DNA from: Caprimulgus europaeus
Lineage: Eukaryota; Chordata; Aves; Caprimulgiformes; Caprimulgidae
DNA length: 64,000 nt
Assembly: GCA_907165065.1 (NCBI GenBank)
Contig: OU015534.1
Span: 9,555,686-9,619,685, forward strand
Direction: 5' to 3'
The notes beneath the pieces are model-generated. The model searched no databases. It saw only the letters and a list, made by a program, of their open reading frames with translations, and had not been told where the DNA came from. The position numbers were made by a program, and so were the translations under genes. Every line of letters starts with the position of its first letter. Positions within the stretch are counted from its first letter, which is position 1. This document shows, piece after piece, positions 36,230 through 47,989 of the stretch.

Positions 36230-37755
36230 AAGAGAAGAGGATGGTTATTGATTAGGAAAGTGGTTCTTTGGGGCTTCTGAACTTTTCTAAGCCCACAAAA
36301 GCAACCCTGAAGCATGGCTACCAGCTTCCTGATAGACATTTGCTAGGGCACCAGTAGACTTCACTGAGGGAAGACCACTTTATGCAGAGAGCTGAGACCC
36401 CCAGTGATGAAGTATTAAGAAGCTATTCCCTTTCCAGATGGTGTAACTGATGCTGATTAACCTAAATTATGTCATGCAGTGAACAGTATCAACCCATGCT
36501 GTGTGCACCATCTCAAATTGCAAGAGAACAATGGGGAGCAGAGAAGGGAACAATGGAGGCCACGGGAGTCTGGTACGCGGCAGGGTCACAAGGTACAAAG
36601 TAGAACAGTAAAACAGTATTTTCAGCATTCATTTTCCTTTGCTGCAGATCTGCTCTGCTTCTGTGCTGTGGGAAAGAATGAGATTACATCCTCCTGGATT
36701 AAATTTGTTATGAGGTAACTGGGAAAGCAGAGTTGTGGTCTAGCTTCTGTTATCATTATTACCTATTGCTGTTCTTTTTAATAATTTTTTTAATAGATGT
36801 GGACCAAATCTATCCTGGATCTGACCAACACCACACAAGACCAAGTCTGGATTTGCAGAAGTGGGAATTTGTATTCTCCACATCAGCTCATCCATTTTGC
36901 CATTCCCTGAAATAACCCAATACACACTTTCATACACTTATAACATGAATGGTTGAGAGAAGTATTCTTTTTTTTTATTACAAGGATAGTGTTTTTCACA
37001 GTTCTCAGTCATTTCTGAAGAATGATAAATTCATTTTAAGTTCTTCCACACCCATCTCTCAAAATGGACAGCTGGGGAGAGGAAGAGGAAATAGATATTT
37101 GTTTGAGACTAAAGACAGTCTGATCTCTCTAGGGGTAAGCACAGGCATGTTTATGTATATTTAGGTCTGTTGTTTATCATAGGATTATCTTCTGCAGGAA
37201 CACAAGTCTGGGAGATGGGAGGACAGAGGACAAACCAGAAAATAAGATAAATTATCTGCTTGGACCTGGATCTAAATGACTGACATGGCTCATCTCTGCA
37301 TGAAATTATTATTATTGTTTAGATATTTTATATATTTCATTAGAAAGCCTTCAAGTAATTAATTTCATCTCCAGTCCTGTGGGAACAGATTTGTCTGTTA
37401 GACACTGAATATGTAACAGAGAATACCAAATACATTGCTGATCAACGTAACCAGAGTGAAAATAGCACTTATTTATTACAGAAAAAAAGAAACTACTCAT
37501 GCTTATGATTTCAAAGGTCTTATTTTTAAATCCCTCTCCTAGAACAGACCTGATAAGTGAGGAACCTATGAAAGAACAGCACAGAACTGGGGCATTCACA
37601 GATCACAAACTTGGCCTTTGGGGAAGAAATCCCCTCTTTTGATTTATGTGGCCCTGAATCACCCAGTATCTCAGCATAAATTTTAGCTTCCAACAAGCCT
37701 AAAATACAAAAGCTGATATTTGACATAACAGCCTTGTTCCTCATGTCTTGCACCA
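36230..37755. other. Unassigned intergenic or intronic DNA
   Basis: No gene or known element was recognised. T-rich runs at about 36778-36793 and 36967-36977 are low complexity. Confidence 0.5.
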
Positions 37756-37759
37756 AGTC

Positions 37760-37920
37760 CACACACAGCCATTAGAGCTCTGCTTGTTGCATTCCCGTGA
37801 AAAAGCCATAACATTGACCGAGGCCAAATTAATCCATTTGTCAGCATCTGCTGACCTGTGCACCTGCGCTGGAGTTTGTAACAAAATCTTAAACTAGCAT
37901 CACTGGGCTTCAGGTTCTGG
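37760..37920. promoter_or_regulatory. Candidate conserved regulatory block with MAF-type inverted half-sites
   Basis: Contains the homeodomain site AAATTAATCC near 37827-37836 and then a perfect 7-bp inverted repeat, GTCAGCA and TGCTGAC at 37840-37855 with a 2-bp spacer; each arm is a MAF-type half-site. A nuclear-receptor half-site TGACCT (37852-37857) and an E-box CACCTG (37861-37866) overlap or adjoin it. CpGs survive near 37796, 37820 and 37867. The packing is typical of an enhancer core. Confidence 0.45.
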
Positions 37921-37929
37921 TAAAAAATG

Positions 37930-39385
37930 GCTCATAGAGTACATGCTACACTTACTGAGACTTCCCTGGGGGATGCAACTCATTGGAGAGATGGATGGAT
38001 ACCTACACCCAGATCAGTTTAAACTAGAAATTTCAGGAGATCAGGTTCCCCAACAGATTCCCTCGGTTGTTAAAATATGTTTTATCTTTTTTTCCTGTTA
38101 AAGCCTGTGTTTGATTTTTCATGGAAATATCACTGTAGTGCAATCAGTTCTCAGAGAACAAAGCATCACAGACAACATTAAAAAGAAGGAAAGAAAACAA
38201 AACCAAATAATTAAGTGAGACTGTTTTAAATAATTTGCGTCCAAATTGTTGCAAGACCACAGAATTCATATATGAGGCTGAAGAAAGGGGGAGCTAATTT
38301 TCTCCAGAAAAAAATGTGTTTCTGTATATTATGCCATCCTGAATTTTTCATTTGCAACTGTTACTGAAGACTGCATACACATGTAAATATTCATATTCAA
38401 AATACTCCTCTTGAAAAACCATGTGTGAAAGGGACCCTATGGAAATGAGGCTGTATCAATACCAGAGTGAAAATGGAATTCAGACCTATTAAAGACATCA
38501 GTGTGCTTCCAGACTAGTGTGCAGGCTTTAATTTCTTTCTTTTCCCTGGACTCTGATTGCTACAGCTGAGACCTGAGATCTTTCTGAGATGGATAGACAG
38601 TAGCGATGAAATTACTTGAAGACTAAAGAAATTTAAGGAATTCTCTCTGTCTAGCATATCAAAAGGTTCAAAAGTTACCACCATCTCAGCGGCTAAGCAG
38701 CAGAAATGTCAGGTGTTAAAATATTTTTTTAAAGAAAATGAGAAAGGCAAAAGAACCACCAAAAGCTGGGTACGAGATCCAAGATAACTCAAAGAGAATT
38801 CACACACATATTTGACACACCAAGCTATTTTCCATCAGACTAAAATAGCAAGAGAAATTTTATATTCTCCCTTTTAAGTGTTCCTATTACAAATCTGTAT
38901 CAAAACTGTGATAAAAATTTGACCTGCATATTTTCATTCACCAGAAAATGCAAATCCAGAGCAACTTATTTAGCATCACATATTTGTCAGAATTGTTGAC
39001 CTTTTCACCAAAACCACCTATACAAGATAGTACACAGCATGAACATAAAAGGAGCCTGATTAGAAGCCAGAGAGCTATAGATTCTCTTCAAAGGGTTTGC
39101 AGAAGTTAAGTCATATAAACAAGCCCATAACGAGCAAGGTGGAATTTAATATCTATTTTCTGCACTTCTCTTGCAGACGTTTTTAGGGTCCAATGTTAAT
39201 AATGGCCAAAAATGAAGAAATTCAATCTCTTCCTAAAAAAAAAAATAAATAACAAACTAGGAACTTTTAATGTGCTATTTGATATATGAAAACAGTTTAG
39301 TCTTTTCTAATTTCATCATACCTTCATACTAATAACAGAGCCCCCACTTTCATTGGGTGGCAACAAGTAAGGGAGAGCTTTCCAT
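37930..39385. other. Unassigned AT-rich DNA
   Basis: No gene or known element. Parts near 38225-38420 have the texture of the candidate regulatory blocks but carry no distinct motif cluster. Confidence 0.45.
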
Positions 39386-39391
39386 GTAGAT

Positions 39392-39423
39392 TAAAAAAAA
39401 AAAAAGAAAAAGAAAAAAAAAAG
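39392..39423 (+). repeat. A-rich low-complexity tract
   Basis: A run of A interrupted by single G bases. No retroposon body with target-site duplication was recognised next to it. Confidence 0.85.
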
Positions 39424-39429
39424 CAGTAG

Positions 39430-42255
39430 ACTAGACCCAAAGTTGTCTTCTGAGCCTATCATTGGCATTTCTAGGTCAAAAGATCTCAATAAAAAACACC
39501 AAGAAACATATTTTTTAAGATAATACAGCACACTCTCATGCAGCACTGGTACAAGTAGGGGATCCTGCAGGAAAAGTAGGGAGCAGAGCTGAGGCAGAAA
39601 TTTGTCAAAATGTAACATAACTGGGAAAATCCCCATCCCAGAAAACTGTCAAAGAAGAACAAAAAGCACTGGCCTGCTTTGAAAAGCCACATCTTGGAAG
39701 AAATTTAAGATCCCTAAGGGGCATTACAGACAAAGGAAAAGATGCTACCAAAGAAAGAATGTTCAGCCTTTATCAATTTTCAGAGAATTTTAATCCACGG
39801 ATATAGGAACTGCAAGGAGGAGAGTATCTTCCTACTGCCAAACCTAGATGGAATTTTATTCTGGAGAAGCCAAAACAATAAAAATTGTGAGAAAATAAAA
39901 AACTTTCATTTCAGCAATCTTTAATAAAGTGTTTTTATTTTTCTTTTGGGAGAAACTTTATTTCTCCTTTTTCAATACATCTACTCATTAGATATTATAC
40001 AATACACTGAAAGCTTTAAAAACAAAAATTAAAATCAAACTACACATTTTAATTTTATTTTTTTAATATTACAATAAGCTAAAAAATTACTATTAAATCA
40101 AAAGGGATTTAGAAAAGTCCTTTAGTGAGAAATTTGGAAGTTGAACACTTCTTTTTCAGAAGTGGAATAAAACCAGACTTTGTGTTTCAAATTTTTGCCA
40201 GGCAGAAATCCTGTCCTCTACAGAGCACCAGGAGTCATGAGTAATTAATGTTCTGATAAAGCTGTCCTACTAAAAATCCAATCCCTCCATTAAATCTGAA
40301 TCATTAACAGGCCACCCAAAAAGGCAAAAGAAAACTAGACTTGACTTTCCAATAATATTTCCTTTATTCCTGGTGGTCTCTGCCATTCTTTGAGTCACAT
40401 TTTTGCTAAACAAACAAACTGGCATGAAAAGAAAAGCTTTTCTCATCCATAGATCGATTAGATTAGAACATATCAGATCCCTGTCAGTCTGCTGAAATCT
40501 ATGGGCTGCTTTTGCTCGCAGCCAGCTAAGACTGTAGGTGATGAATTTTGGTACCAAATAGGTGAAAATAAAGATCAATAAAAGCTTCCTTCACCTGTCT
40601 AAATATATGCAATCACTTACAAATACATACAGTGATATAATTATTTAAAACAAGCTTTTCTACCATGCAACATTTTCTTTAGAGATGCAAGATCTTTTCT
40701 ATAAAAAGCGTAATTTCTGTTTATTTTCCTCGAAATTATTTTCTTTTTGTTTATTTTCCTTGAAAATAAAATAGTGGCAACAACAACAAAAAAAAAAGCC
40801 TGCCATTAGGAGTGTCTTTAATTTTATATTACTTTTTCCATCTGTATTCTTTCTATAGAAGTAAACCTCAACTCCAAGATGGTTTATAAGATTTACATGT
40901 TTATTTCATTTTGTTTAATATCCTAATCGGTTCACAGTAAATTTGACCACACACACATCCACAGTGATCCCAGCTGGTTGAATGTGGTGAGCCAAGCCAA
41001 AGTCATAGTCAAAAATATAGCCCTGCTGCTGAAAACTTTGCAAAATTATAAACAAGACCCTTAAAATTACAGCTTGGCATCGCATGCCAGCAACCGTGAT
41101 GATAACACATATACAGGGAAACAAGGTAAAAGCAGTTCCCTGCTCTTTGGTGCTTAAAGGCTTATGGTAAGTGAAAACTTGCATTTAAATACTGCTGATG
41201 TACAGATTTGCTCCTAACTTGGCCCAGTGTTGCAGTTTTCCTAAGCAGGTCTGACAATGCTGTGCTGTCCTTGCAGGTGGCAGAATGACACGAGTTAACA
41301 TCTGCATGAACTCTTCCAGTGTCTTAACCCTCTTTTCTCTCTCCCTCTCCTTTTTTTTCCCAGCAGTTAATTCATTATCTTTTGCTGCTCCCTTCATTGT
41401 AAAGCCCAAAACAAACAAATCCAAGGGCTTGTTTGTAGCCTTCGGGACTGCTTTACAGTTCATGGAAGAACACAGATGGGGCGAAATCTGAGGCTATGAT
41501 CTTCAAAGGCAAAAAACCCCTCAGTTTTGAAGGCATTTGGTCTGTCCTCATCCATGCCACACTCCACTCATCAAAACCCAGACTAGAGCAAAAGGCCCTC
41601 AGTGAAAACACCCAGGACACAGGGGTTGGGAGCTGCTGGACATGGCGATGAAGGCTGGTCCCCAGGCATAAGCCATGGCCCAGGCACACTGCAGGAGAAC
41701 CAGCCCAAGGGTCTGCCACTGGTCAGTGAAACTTTGCCCCTTTTCCTGAGGTTTCACATAGAAAAGGCATTGTACTGCAAGTACCTGCTTCTCCCCCCCT
41801 GAATGTGATCCAACTCACCAAAATTTGGAGACTGATGCAGTGATGCCCAGGGAGTGTGGATAAGGGCTGTGGAGATACCTGCTTGTGTTTCCTGAGCTAC
41901 TGCCTTTCTTTTTTTATGAAGACAAAAGTCACAGTAAAGCCAACAAATTCAGATTATGTCTAGCAGTTCAGTGGAAGAAAAAGAGGTAGAACCAGACAAA
42001 TTCAAAATTTTAAAAACAGATTTAATATAAAATGATGGAAAAATAATATTTAAAAACCTTCTTCCCAAAGAACAGCCTCAGAAACAGAGTCTGACTGTGG
42101 TGGGATGGATCAAACACACCCTCTGTGTTTCTAAGCAGCCTGGACTTTCCACAGTACGTGGGTGCTCTTTATGAGAGACCTGGATGAGCAAGGGTGAGAT
42201 CACAGGGTGCAAAGATCAAATACATCTGCGATCAGAGCCAGATAATGACTCGAGG
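39430..42255. other. Unassigned intergenic or intronic DNA
   Basis: AT-rich to about 41160, then mixed. No gene or known repeat was recognised. Two TTTATTTTCCT words near 40719-40761 form a weak local repeat. Confidence 0.5.
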
Positions 42256-42259
42256 ACAT

Positions 42260-42560
42260 GGAAGTGTTTCGTGCTGCCTGCAGCTCTCTCAGCTCTCCTT
42301 GCTCAGCCTGTGAAGCTCATCACAAGCCGAGCTGCGTTGCCCTATAAAGCTCGTTATCAGGATTTCACATCTGGCCTGCACATCTTAATTTAATGATGAT
42401 ATGGCAGCATCCCCTCTCCACTGCACAGCACAAATTATCACGTTGCCTTCTGAGGACATAAATCTCATTTAACATTTCTTCCCCTTCAGGGAGTTTTACA
42501 GGCCAGAGAGCAGGAAAAAGATATCCACCCGGATGCGCATAAAGAGCTTCTTATGTGGGT
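42260..42560. promoter_or_regulatory. Candidate conserved regulatory block
   Basis: Non-repetitive block with GATA-type CGTTATCAGG near 42352-42361, the TTAATTTAATGATGAT stretch at 42385-42400, AAATTATCACG near 42432-42442 and several CpGs (near 42327, 42334, 42352, 42441, 42530 and 42536). Non-coding. Motif density and CpG retention suggest an enhancer. Confidence 0.42.
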
Positions 42561-42569
42561 AGTGAGTCT

Positions 42570-43200
42570 GAAAAACCACCCATCCCTGACAGATGCTGCA
42601 GTTTTACATGCTTAATGCCTTTCTCCAAACCCCCTGTGCCAGGCTATAGGCTGGCAGAAGACCACAGAGGTTGATGTGCTCCTGCTGGGAACGTGGTCCG
42701 TTTTGTGCAGAGCCCCTCAAACCACCCACCTATCACTTTGACTCCTTTCTTGGGGTTTTTTGCAATGGGGATGCAGAAGGAAAAATTCTGTCCTTTTTGG
42801 AGACTTCCTCTTGTTTAAGCACTCCTCTCCGGGCAGCAGACACAGGTTCAGTGTGCACCAGAGGCTGGTGGGGTCAGCCCATGGTGGAGGTAAAGCAGAG
42901 TTTGTCAGCCACCTCATAACAACATCTGTATCCTGCCCTCTTGATTTGATGCTCACCCCAAATTCAGAGGAAAACCAGTTTTCTGATGAGGGAACTTAAA
43001 TCAATAAGGGGGAAACAATTCCCAGAGCTGTAACAGGGACAGTGGCGTCCACAACCCCATTCTTTCTCAAAACTTTGTTATTATGGGATGGAGTGTTAAG
43101 GATCTGTCAGCATTTCTACTACAAACCTCAGTCTTTAGAGGTTTATAAACACAGCCATTTAAAATAACACTGCATTAAAAAGTAGGTATGTGAGTTGTCA
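42570..43200. other. Unassigned intergenic or intronic DNA
   Basis: No gene or known element was recognised. Confidence 0.5.
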
Positions 43201-43204
43201 GCAG

Positions 43205-43510
43205 TGGTGTTTCTGTTTTCTTTAAGATGGTTTAAAGACGTTTTAGCAGATTATTAGCCTTAGAGAGGTCAAAAATAATCAGAGGTGGTTTTTCGGCTAC
43301 ATTTTTGGCTACCTCTGGATAAATAATGGTTTAATTTGAAAAACATTGAGTACATAATGCGAACTGTCTTTAAGCAACAACAACAGAAAAAGGAAAAGCC
43401 TCAGTTAATGGCCATGCTATTTATGTTTTAGAAACAGCTCCTGCACATGCACAGCGAATGCTCAGCTTTTAAAACTTTCCCTGTGATGTGGGTAATGTGA
43501 TACAACAATA
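43205..43510. promoter_or_regulatory. Candidate conserved regulatory block
   Basis: AT-rich, non-repetitive block with a local duplication of a TTTTCGGCTAC / TTTTTGGCTAC word near 43290-43311 and AT-rich cores such as GATAAATAATGGTTTAATTT near 43318-43337. CpGs survive near 43240, 43294, 43360 and 43454. Confidence 0.35.
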
Positions 43511-43514
43511 GTGA

Positions 43515-44155
43515 CATGGACAAGGCAATTGTTCTCGTGTCCTGAGCTCACTCCTCACAACCCCACGTCACCTCCGGGGGCCAGGCCACCCCTAAATGGG
43601 GGCTGGCCCCAAACAAGACACTCAGGATGGGGCACCAGGGGCTCAAGGAGAGGGTACCTCAACCCCTTCCTGTCTCAGCCCAACCTCCACCAGCCATTGC
43701 TGAAAAAGCAAGCCCTGACCCCACTTTGCATCCTGGGATGGGTTGGTTGATGAGATGGTGCTCTGCTCCCCAGCAGGCACTGCCAGAACCCACACCTCCT
43801 CCTATGTGAGGGAGCCCAAGCCACAGGTGGGCTAACTTCTAGCAGCATGAACAGAAAACACGGATGACAGACATTTAGACCTTCATCTAGGTGAGTATTT
43901 GGACCATCTCATCTTAGGTGAGCAAGGGGAATATCTAAGTTCATGGCCATAACAATTATGTTCTCAGGCTGGCTCCTGCCATGGACCTCAACCAGCTGAG
44001 GACGAGTCCTGAAGATCTCACAGTCTGTGAAACTGAGGGGGAAATACTGGAGATGGAGGGAGAAACTGCCTCAAAAACTGCTTGTGTGCCATTAAATGCT
44101 GTTACCAGCAAAAAGTCAAAATGGTAATTTTTTTTCCTTCCCTCCATGAAGAAAA
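43515..44155. other. Unassigned GC-rich to mixed DNA
   Basis: GC-rich from 43540 to 43820 with short open frames of no recognisable domain. No CpG island: most of the GC is not in CpG. Confidence 0.5.
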
Positions 44156-44159
44156 TTGC

Positions 44160-44420
44160 AGGCCTGATATTTCGTTACAGCAATAATTGCCCCTGAGATT
44201 GGCTTGCAATTATTTTGGTGAGTCTGACCTTCCAAAGTGAAATGACACGAACAGCACAGCATCCATGAGCCCAGGTAACAGCCAGCTTAACAGCTTCTAA
44301 TTATTTCCCATCTACTCTTGATCTTCTTTACCTGATTGTTGCTTCAAAGTATTTCAGCAAAGAGGAGATGGCCTCAGCACTCTCTATTTATCTCAATGTC
44401 TTGGTGAAAGTTCTGGAGCA
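44160..44420. promoter_or_regulatory. Candidate conserved regulatory block with AATAATTGC inverted repeat
   Basis: A perfect 9-bp inverted repeat, AATAATTGC at 44182-44190 against GCAATTATT at 44206-44214, places two homeodomain AATTA cores in mirror orientation with a CCTGAGATTGG segment between them. Further AT-rich cores (CTAATTATTT near 44298-44307) follow. Non-repetitive and non-coding. Confidence 0.45.
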
Positions 44421-44429
44421 CTTTCCCTG

Positions 44430-45790
44430 GGTGGAGAGTAGAGACTACCTGTGCTGCCTGAAACACATTTTTAACTAACAAAGCAATGTTTTAGTGCTAA
44501 ACTTACTGCATTACTCAGACAAGACACTTGAGATATTTTTTTTTTTTTTTACATTTAATTATTAATGTCTTTGTCAGAATATCTATTTTGAAGATTGTTC
44601 ATACATAGGGACTTAATGAAAATCATGACTGTGGAATAGTTACTTGAGAGTAATTATGTGGATGTAAATTTTGGAGTCAGATTCTCTTATTCTGGAATAA
44701 ATAACCAATTTCAGAGCTGGATAAAAATAAACGTAATCAAGATTTTTTTATGGACAATGCAAAGACCCTGCTTTGCCTACCCTTCCCTTTGCAGAACCCA
44801 ACACACAACAGTGATATTGAGACTAAGCCCACCACTTCAGTCCCCCCATCCTGAGAGCTGACCAGCCCCACCCTGGAAAGGACCAGATGATATTTCCTCC
44901 TCCATCAGCTCTGGGCACATGCCAGTTTCTACCCTGATTCCCATTTCTGCTCCCCCTTTCTCTCCCATATCTTCTGTTCCTTCTATAATTTATTTCTTCT
45001 CTCTCCCTCTAGCCTGTTATATATTAAAATTAAAAAAAAAAATCTGATCTATCCAGCCAAAATCACATTACTCCTTCTATTTATTTATGTAGCTGTATTT
45101 CTGTGAGCCTGCAACCAAAAAGGCAACAAAAAGCAATGCCTTAAATAGCCTGCCTGTGGTGAGGCTTGCCTGGCGCTGATAAGGCAGGGTGCTGCCCCTC
45201 TCCCTCACAGAGGCCTCGCTGGGACTCAGCTCCAGAAGCTGGTTTCTAGCTTTGCTCTTCTTTTCTCCCTCCTTCTCATATGTACTTGTCTTTGGGACAG
45301 GGTTTTGCTTTCTCTTTCCAGAAAGCAGGATTGGACTCCAGCAATAACAGTAGCAGAAACAACCTCAATCTGTCTTCATTAAAATATCTTCTTTTCCCAG
45401 AAAAGTCAGTTGCACCATCTCTAACTGTCTAACCATGGTCAGAAAGGAGTTTCTTCATGACAATGGATCAGTATTAAGGAAGATCATTCAAAAGCAAAAG
45501 CCTTAATATTTTGCATTTCAGATGCTTTCATGTCTTCTATTCTGCTTTCTGGAGCCAGAGATCTTTGTAGTCAAAGCCCCAAAGATTATTTATAGCACAT
45601 TATGGAGACAGACCCATCAGCACTCAGGCTCTCCAGACCCCTTCATCCGATTTTCGTTAGCATTGTACCACAAGCCCATGACATTTAGCAAAGGAGAAAC
45701 CAAGACGCAGAGGCACAAGAGTACAGCATCACAACGAGCTTGTGTCTTTGCAAACTCCACACAAGTGTCCTAGCTGCTCACGTAGCCTTC
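44430..45790. other. Unassigned intergenic or intronic DNA
   Basis: Includes a poly-T tract at 44536-44550 and a pyrimidine-rich stretch at about 44930-45015. A weak MIR-like echo at 45690-45775 was not called. Confidence 0.5.
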
Positions 45791-45794
45791 CTCC

Positions 45795-45870
45795 CTCCGA
45801 GGAATTATAATTTGATTTATTAGCAAAAAGCTAGTTGCGGTATCTCTTTGAACTCATCTGGGTCATCTTC
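45795..45870. promoter_or_regulatory. Weak candidate regulatory block
   Basis: Short AT-rich segment with GGAATTATAATTTGATTTAT near 45801-45820 and a CpG at about 45838. Selected on texture only. Confidence 0.25.
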
Positions 45871-46229
45871 TTCCAACCCACCACTGCCATTGATTTGGGT
45901 TTTTGCACTTTATTTCACTGGAAGAGCAGAATTTGAAATGGCATTTTCACTTCTTGCTGGTACCCAGGGTCACTTTCTCACCCTCATCCCTGGAGAACAA
46001 CATTAATCCTGCAGCACTCTGAGGCAGCGACTGCACAGGACAAGGAAAATTAGAGATGACAAACTCTGCAACAGGGGATGAGTAAGAGCTCTCATGCCAA
46101 CACCTCACTGATTTCTGCTCAGACCTTGGAGAAGCTCTTACCTTTTCCCCTGTGCCCCTACACCCAGTCAAAAGAGGCACTGGGACCAACCCCAGACCAC
46201 AATTCACAACCCACCTTCTGTAAGCGGAT

Positions 46230-46500
46230 ACATTTTGTCTTTAATACCACGGTAAATTAAAATATGGCAGACCACATCAAGCTTTTATTTCGCTTACAAT
46301 AAAAGGGTTTCCTCAGTCATAAAAAAAAATGGGCAAGGAGAGGGGGAAGAGGCCACCGCACAACAAATTCCTTCCTTACAGTCTAGAGAACTTGCGGGGG
46401 CGGGTTAGTGGGGAAATTTGCCAGTTAATAAAATGTCGTGTATGAATTATACATCAGGACCGGCCCCAAACGTGAACCAGACACGGTTTGGTGTGCTGCG
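46230..46500. promoter_or_regulatory. Candidate conserved regulatory block with inverted TTTTATT pair
   Basis: CTTTTATT at 46282-46289 faces AATAAAAG at 46298-46305 across 8 bp that include a CpG; both arms are the CDX or posterior-HOX type core TTTTAT. An AT-rich run (GTAAATTAAAATATGG near 46252-46267) lies upstream. From 46390 CpG becomes frequent (TGTCGTGTATG, GGACCGGCC, AACGTGAAC, ACACGG), the start of the CpG-raised zone. A short poly-A at 46321-46329 interrupts. Confidence 0.45.
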
Positions 46501-46509
46501 ATCACTGCA

Positions 46510-47035
46510 CTGGCACAGTGCAGGATCACATCCAGTTCTGCAAAGACTCGTATACATGCTTATCTCCAAGGTTTAAGCTCCTCCTGCCTCCAGTTAAACA
46601 ACGAAGGACATGTGTAAGTATTCACATGCTGAAGGACTTAGTTTTACAAAGAGCGCTTTGTTCTGCAAAGGTTGCCTACACTGGAAGAAATACTAAAACA
46701 ATAGAAGACATCACAACTGTTTATCCTTTTGGTTAAAAAAATGTTGTAAGTATCCAACTACATTTGCCTTATAAATATACGTTGATTTTTGCTGCACATT
46801 TTTTTCTGATGGACTGGATGCAGATGTTAATAATAAATTTCTGTACCCAAAATGCACACACATCAGCAGAGGAAAAGGTTTTGACTTGAAGGGGACATTG
46901 TAGGAGCCCAGGAAAGCAGCTCTGCTGCTCTTCCAAACTGAAACCAAAACTGATTTTAAAATAAGTGCAGCAACAATGTTGCCTTTTTAACAGTTCTGGT
47001 ATTAAACCCCCTTATCATTGATGAAGAAGGGATTT
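46510..47035. other. Unassigned DNA inside the CpG-raised zone
   Basis: No gene or known element. CpGs occur near 46549, 46602, 46653 and 46782. Confidence 0.45.
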
Positions 47036-47040
47036 GTGTA

Positions 47041-47640
47041 TTGTGCATAGTCCTTGCATTACTACCAGCCCCCGAACAGTGCTAGACGCTCTCTCGACAG
47101 CAGGAGATCCACAGCTCTCATCCCAACACCAGGTTGCAAGGTATAAAACCCCAGCCGGGTGGCAACAGACCTACAGATAAGCTTCTAGGAAAAACAAAAC
47201 ATCTCGCATCAAGATGGAAAGCAGTGTGCTTCTACGCCCCAGCTGCCGAACCATTCGTCTTTATCACGCTATATTTATCTGCCGCTCATAACAATTTGTT
47301 TTACAACACTTTTTTGTTTAGCTACAGTAGCCTTCCAGATTTACACGAGGAAAGGAGCAGGGGCTCGCAGCGCGCACGTCTGCCATGCACACAAAGTCAA
47401 GTTTGCTGCTTCACCAAAGCCCAGCCAGGACAGCGTGAGGACCACCACACATAGTTGTCCTTTTATCATCCCTATTTCTCTTTTCCGCGGCACAGCGAGC
47501 TCTGTCGAAGCCTCGTTGCGTTAGGGTGGTTGTGGTAATTTTAATACGGGTTACCGCAGCAGAACGAGTACATTTACTGCTGTGCTGCACAAACGCCACG
47601 TCATGAGCGGAGCACGCCGAGGACTCCCACAATTTCCACA
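47041..47640. promoter_or_regulatory. CpG-rich, island-like segment of unknown function
   Basis: I count 30 CpG dinucleotides in these 600 bp. The GC content is only moderate (about half), so the observed/expected ratio is roughly 0.8 by hand estimate, while most of the window is strongly CpG-depleted. The densest parts are 47345-47380 (five CpG) and 47485-47625. No TATA box, exon or domain-bearing open frame was recognised. It may be an orphan CpG island, an alternative or lncRNA promoter, or an unmethylated enhancer. Confidence 0.5.
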
Positions 47641-47714
47641 CCACATACCTCCCATGCAGCCATCCTGATAAATACTTCAGGGGGAAAAAAAAAAAAGGAG
47701 AGGGGCAGGAACAG

Positions 47715-47860
47715 GATATTTTAATTGACTTGACACTAAATTCCACTCCCCACATTGAATCAACTGAGCATTAAATTCATGTGTCTATTATGGTATGTGC
47801 AGATGTGTCAGGGTACACACGTAAGTGTTTCCAGTCGCTCACTGAGTTATTTTCTCGTTG
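47715..47860. promoter_or_regulatory. Candidate conserved regulatory block
   Basis: Begins with TATTTTAATTGACTTGACAC (about 47717-47736), which combines a homeodomain AATTGA core with two TGAC words, and continues with GAATCAACTGAGCATTAAAT near 47757-47776. It lies directly downstream of the CpG-rich segment and may be part of the same regulatory unit. Confidence 0.4.
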
Positions 47861-47989
47861 AATAAAAATAATGTGAAACCCATTAAAGGAAAGACCAACA
47901 GAATTTGATAACAAGATGCAACAGCTATCTAAGGGTTTTGAACAATCACAACAATTTTATGCGAGAAATATAACTTTTCAGCACTTCTT

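Noticed and set aside
45655-45775. Possible antisense MIR relic (AAAGGAGAAACCAAGACGCAGAGGC)
   Set aside because: Only one block matches; the downstream landmarks are missing or too diverged.
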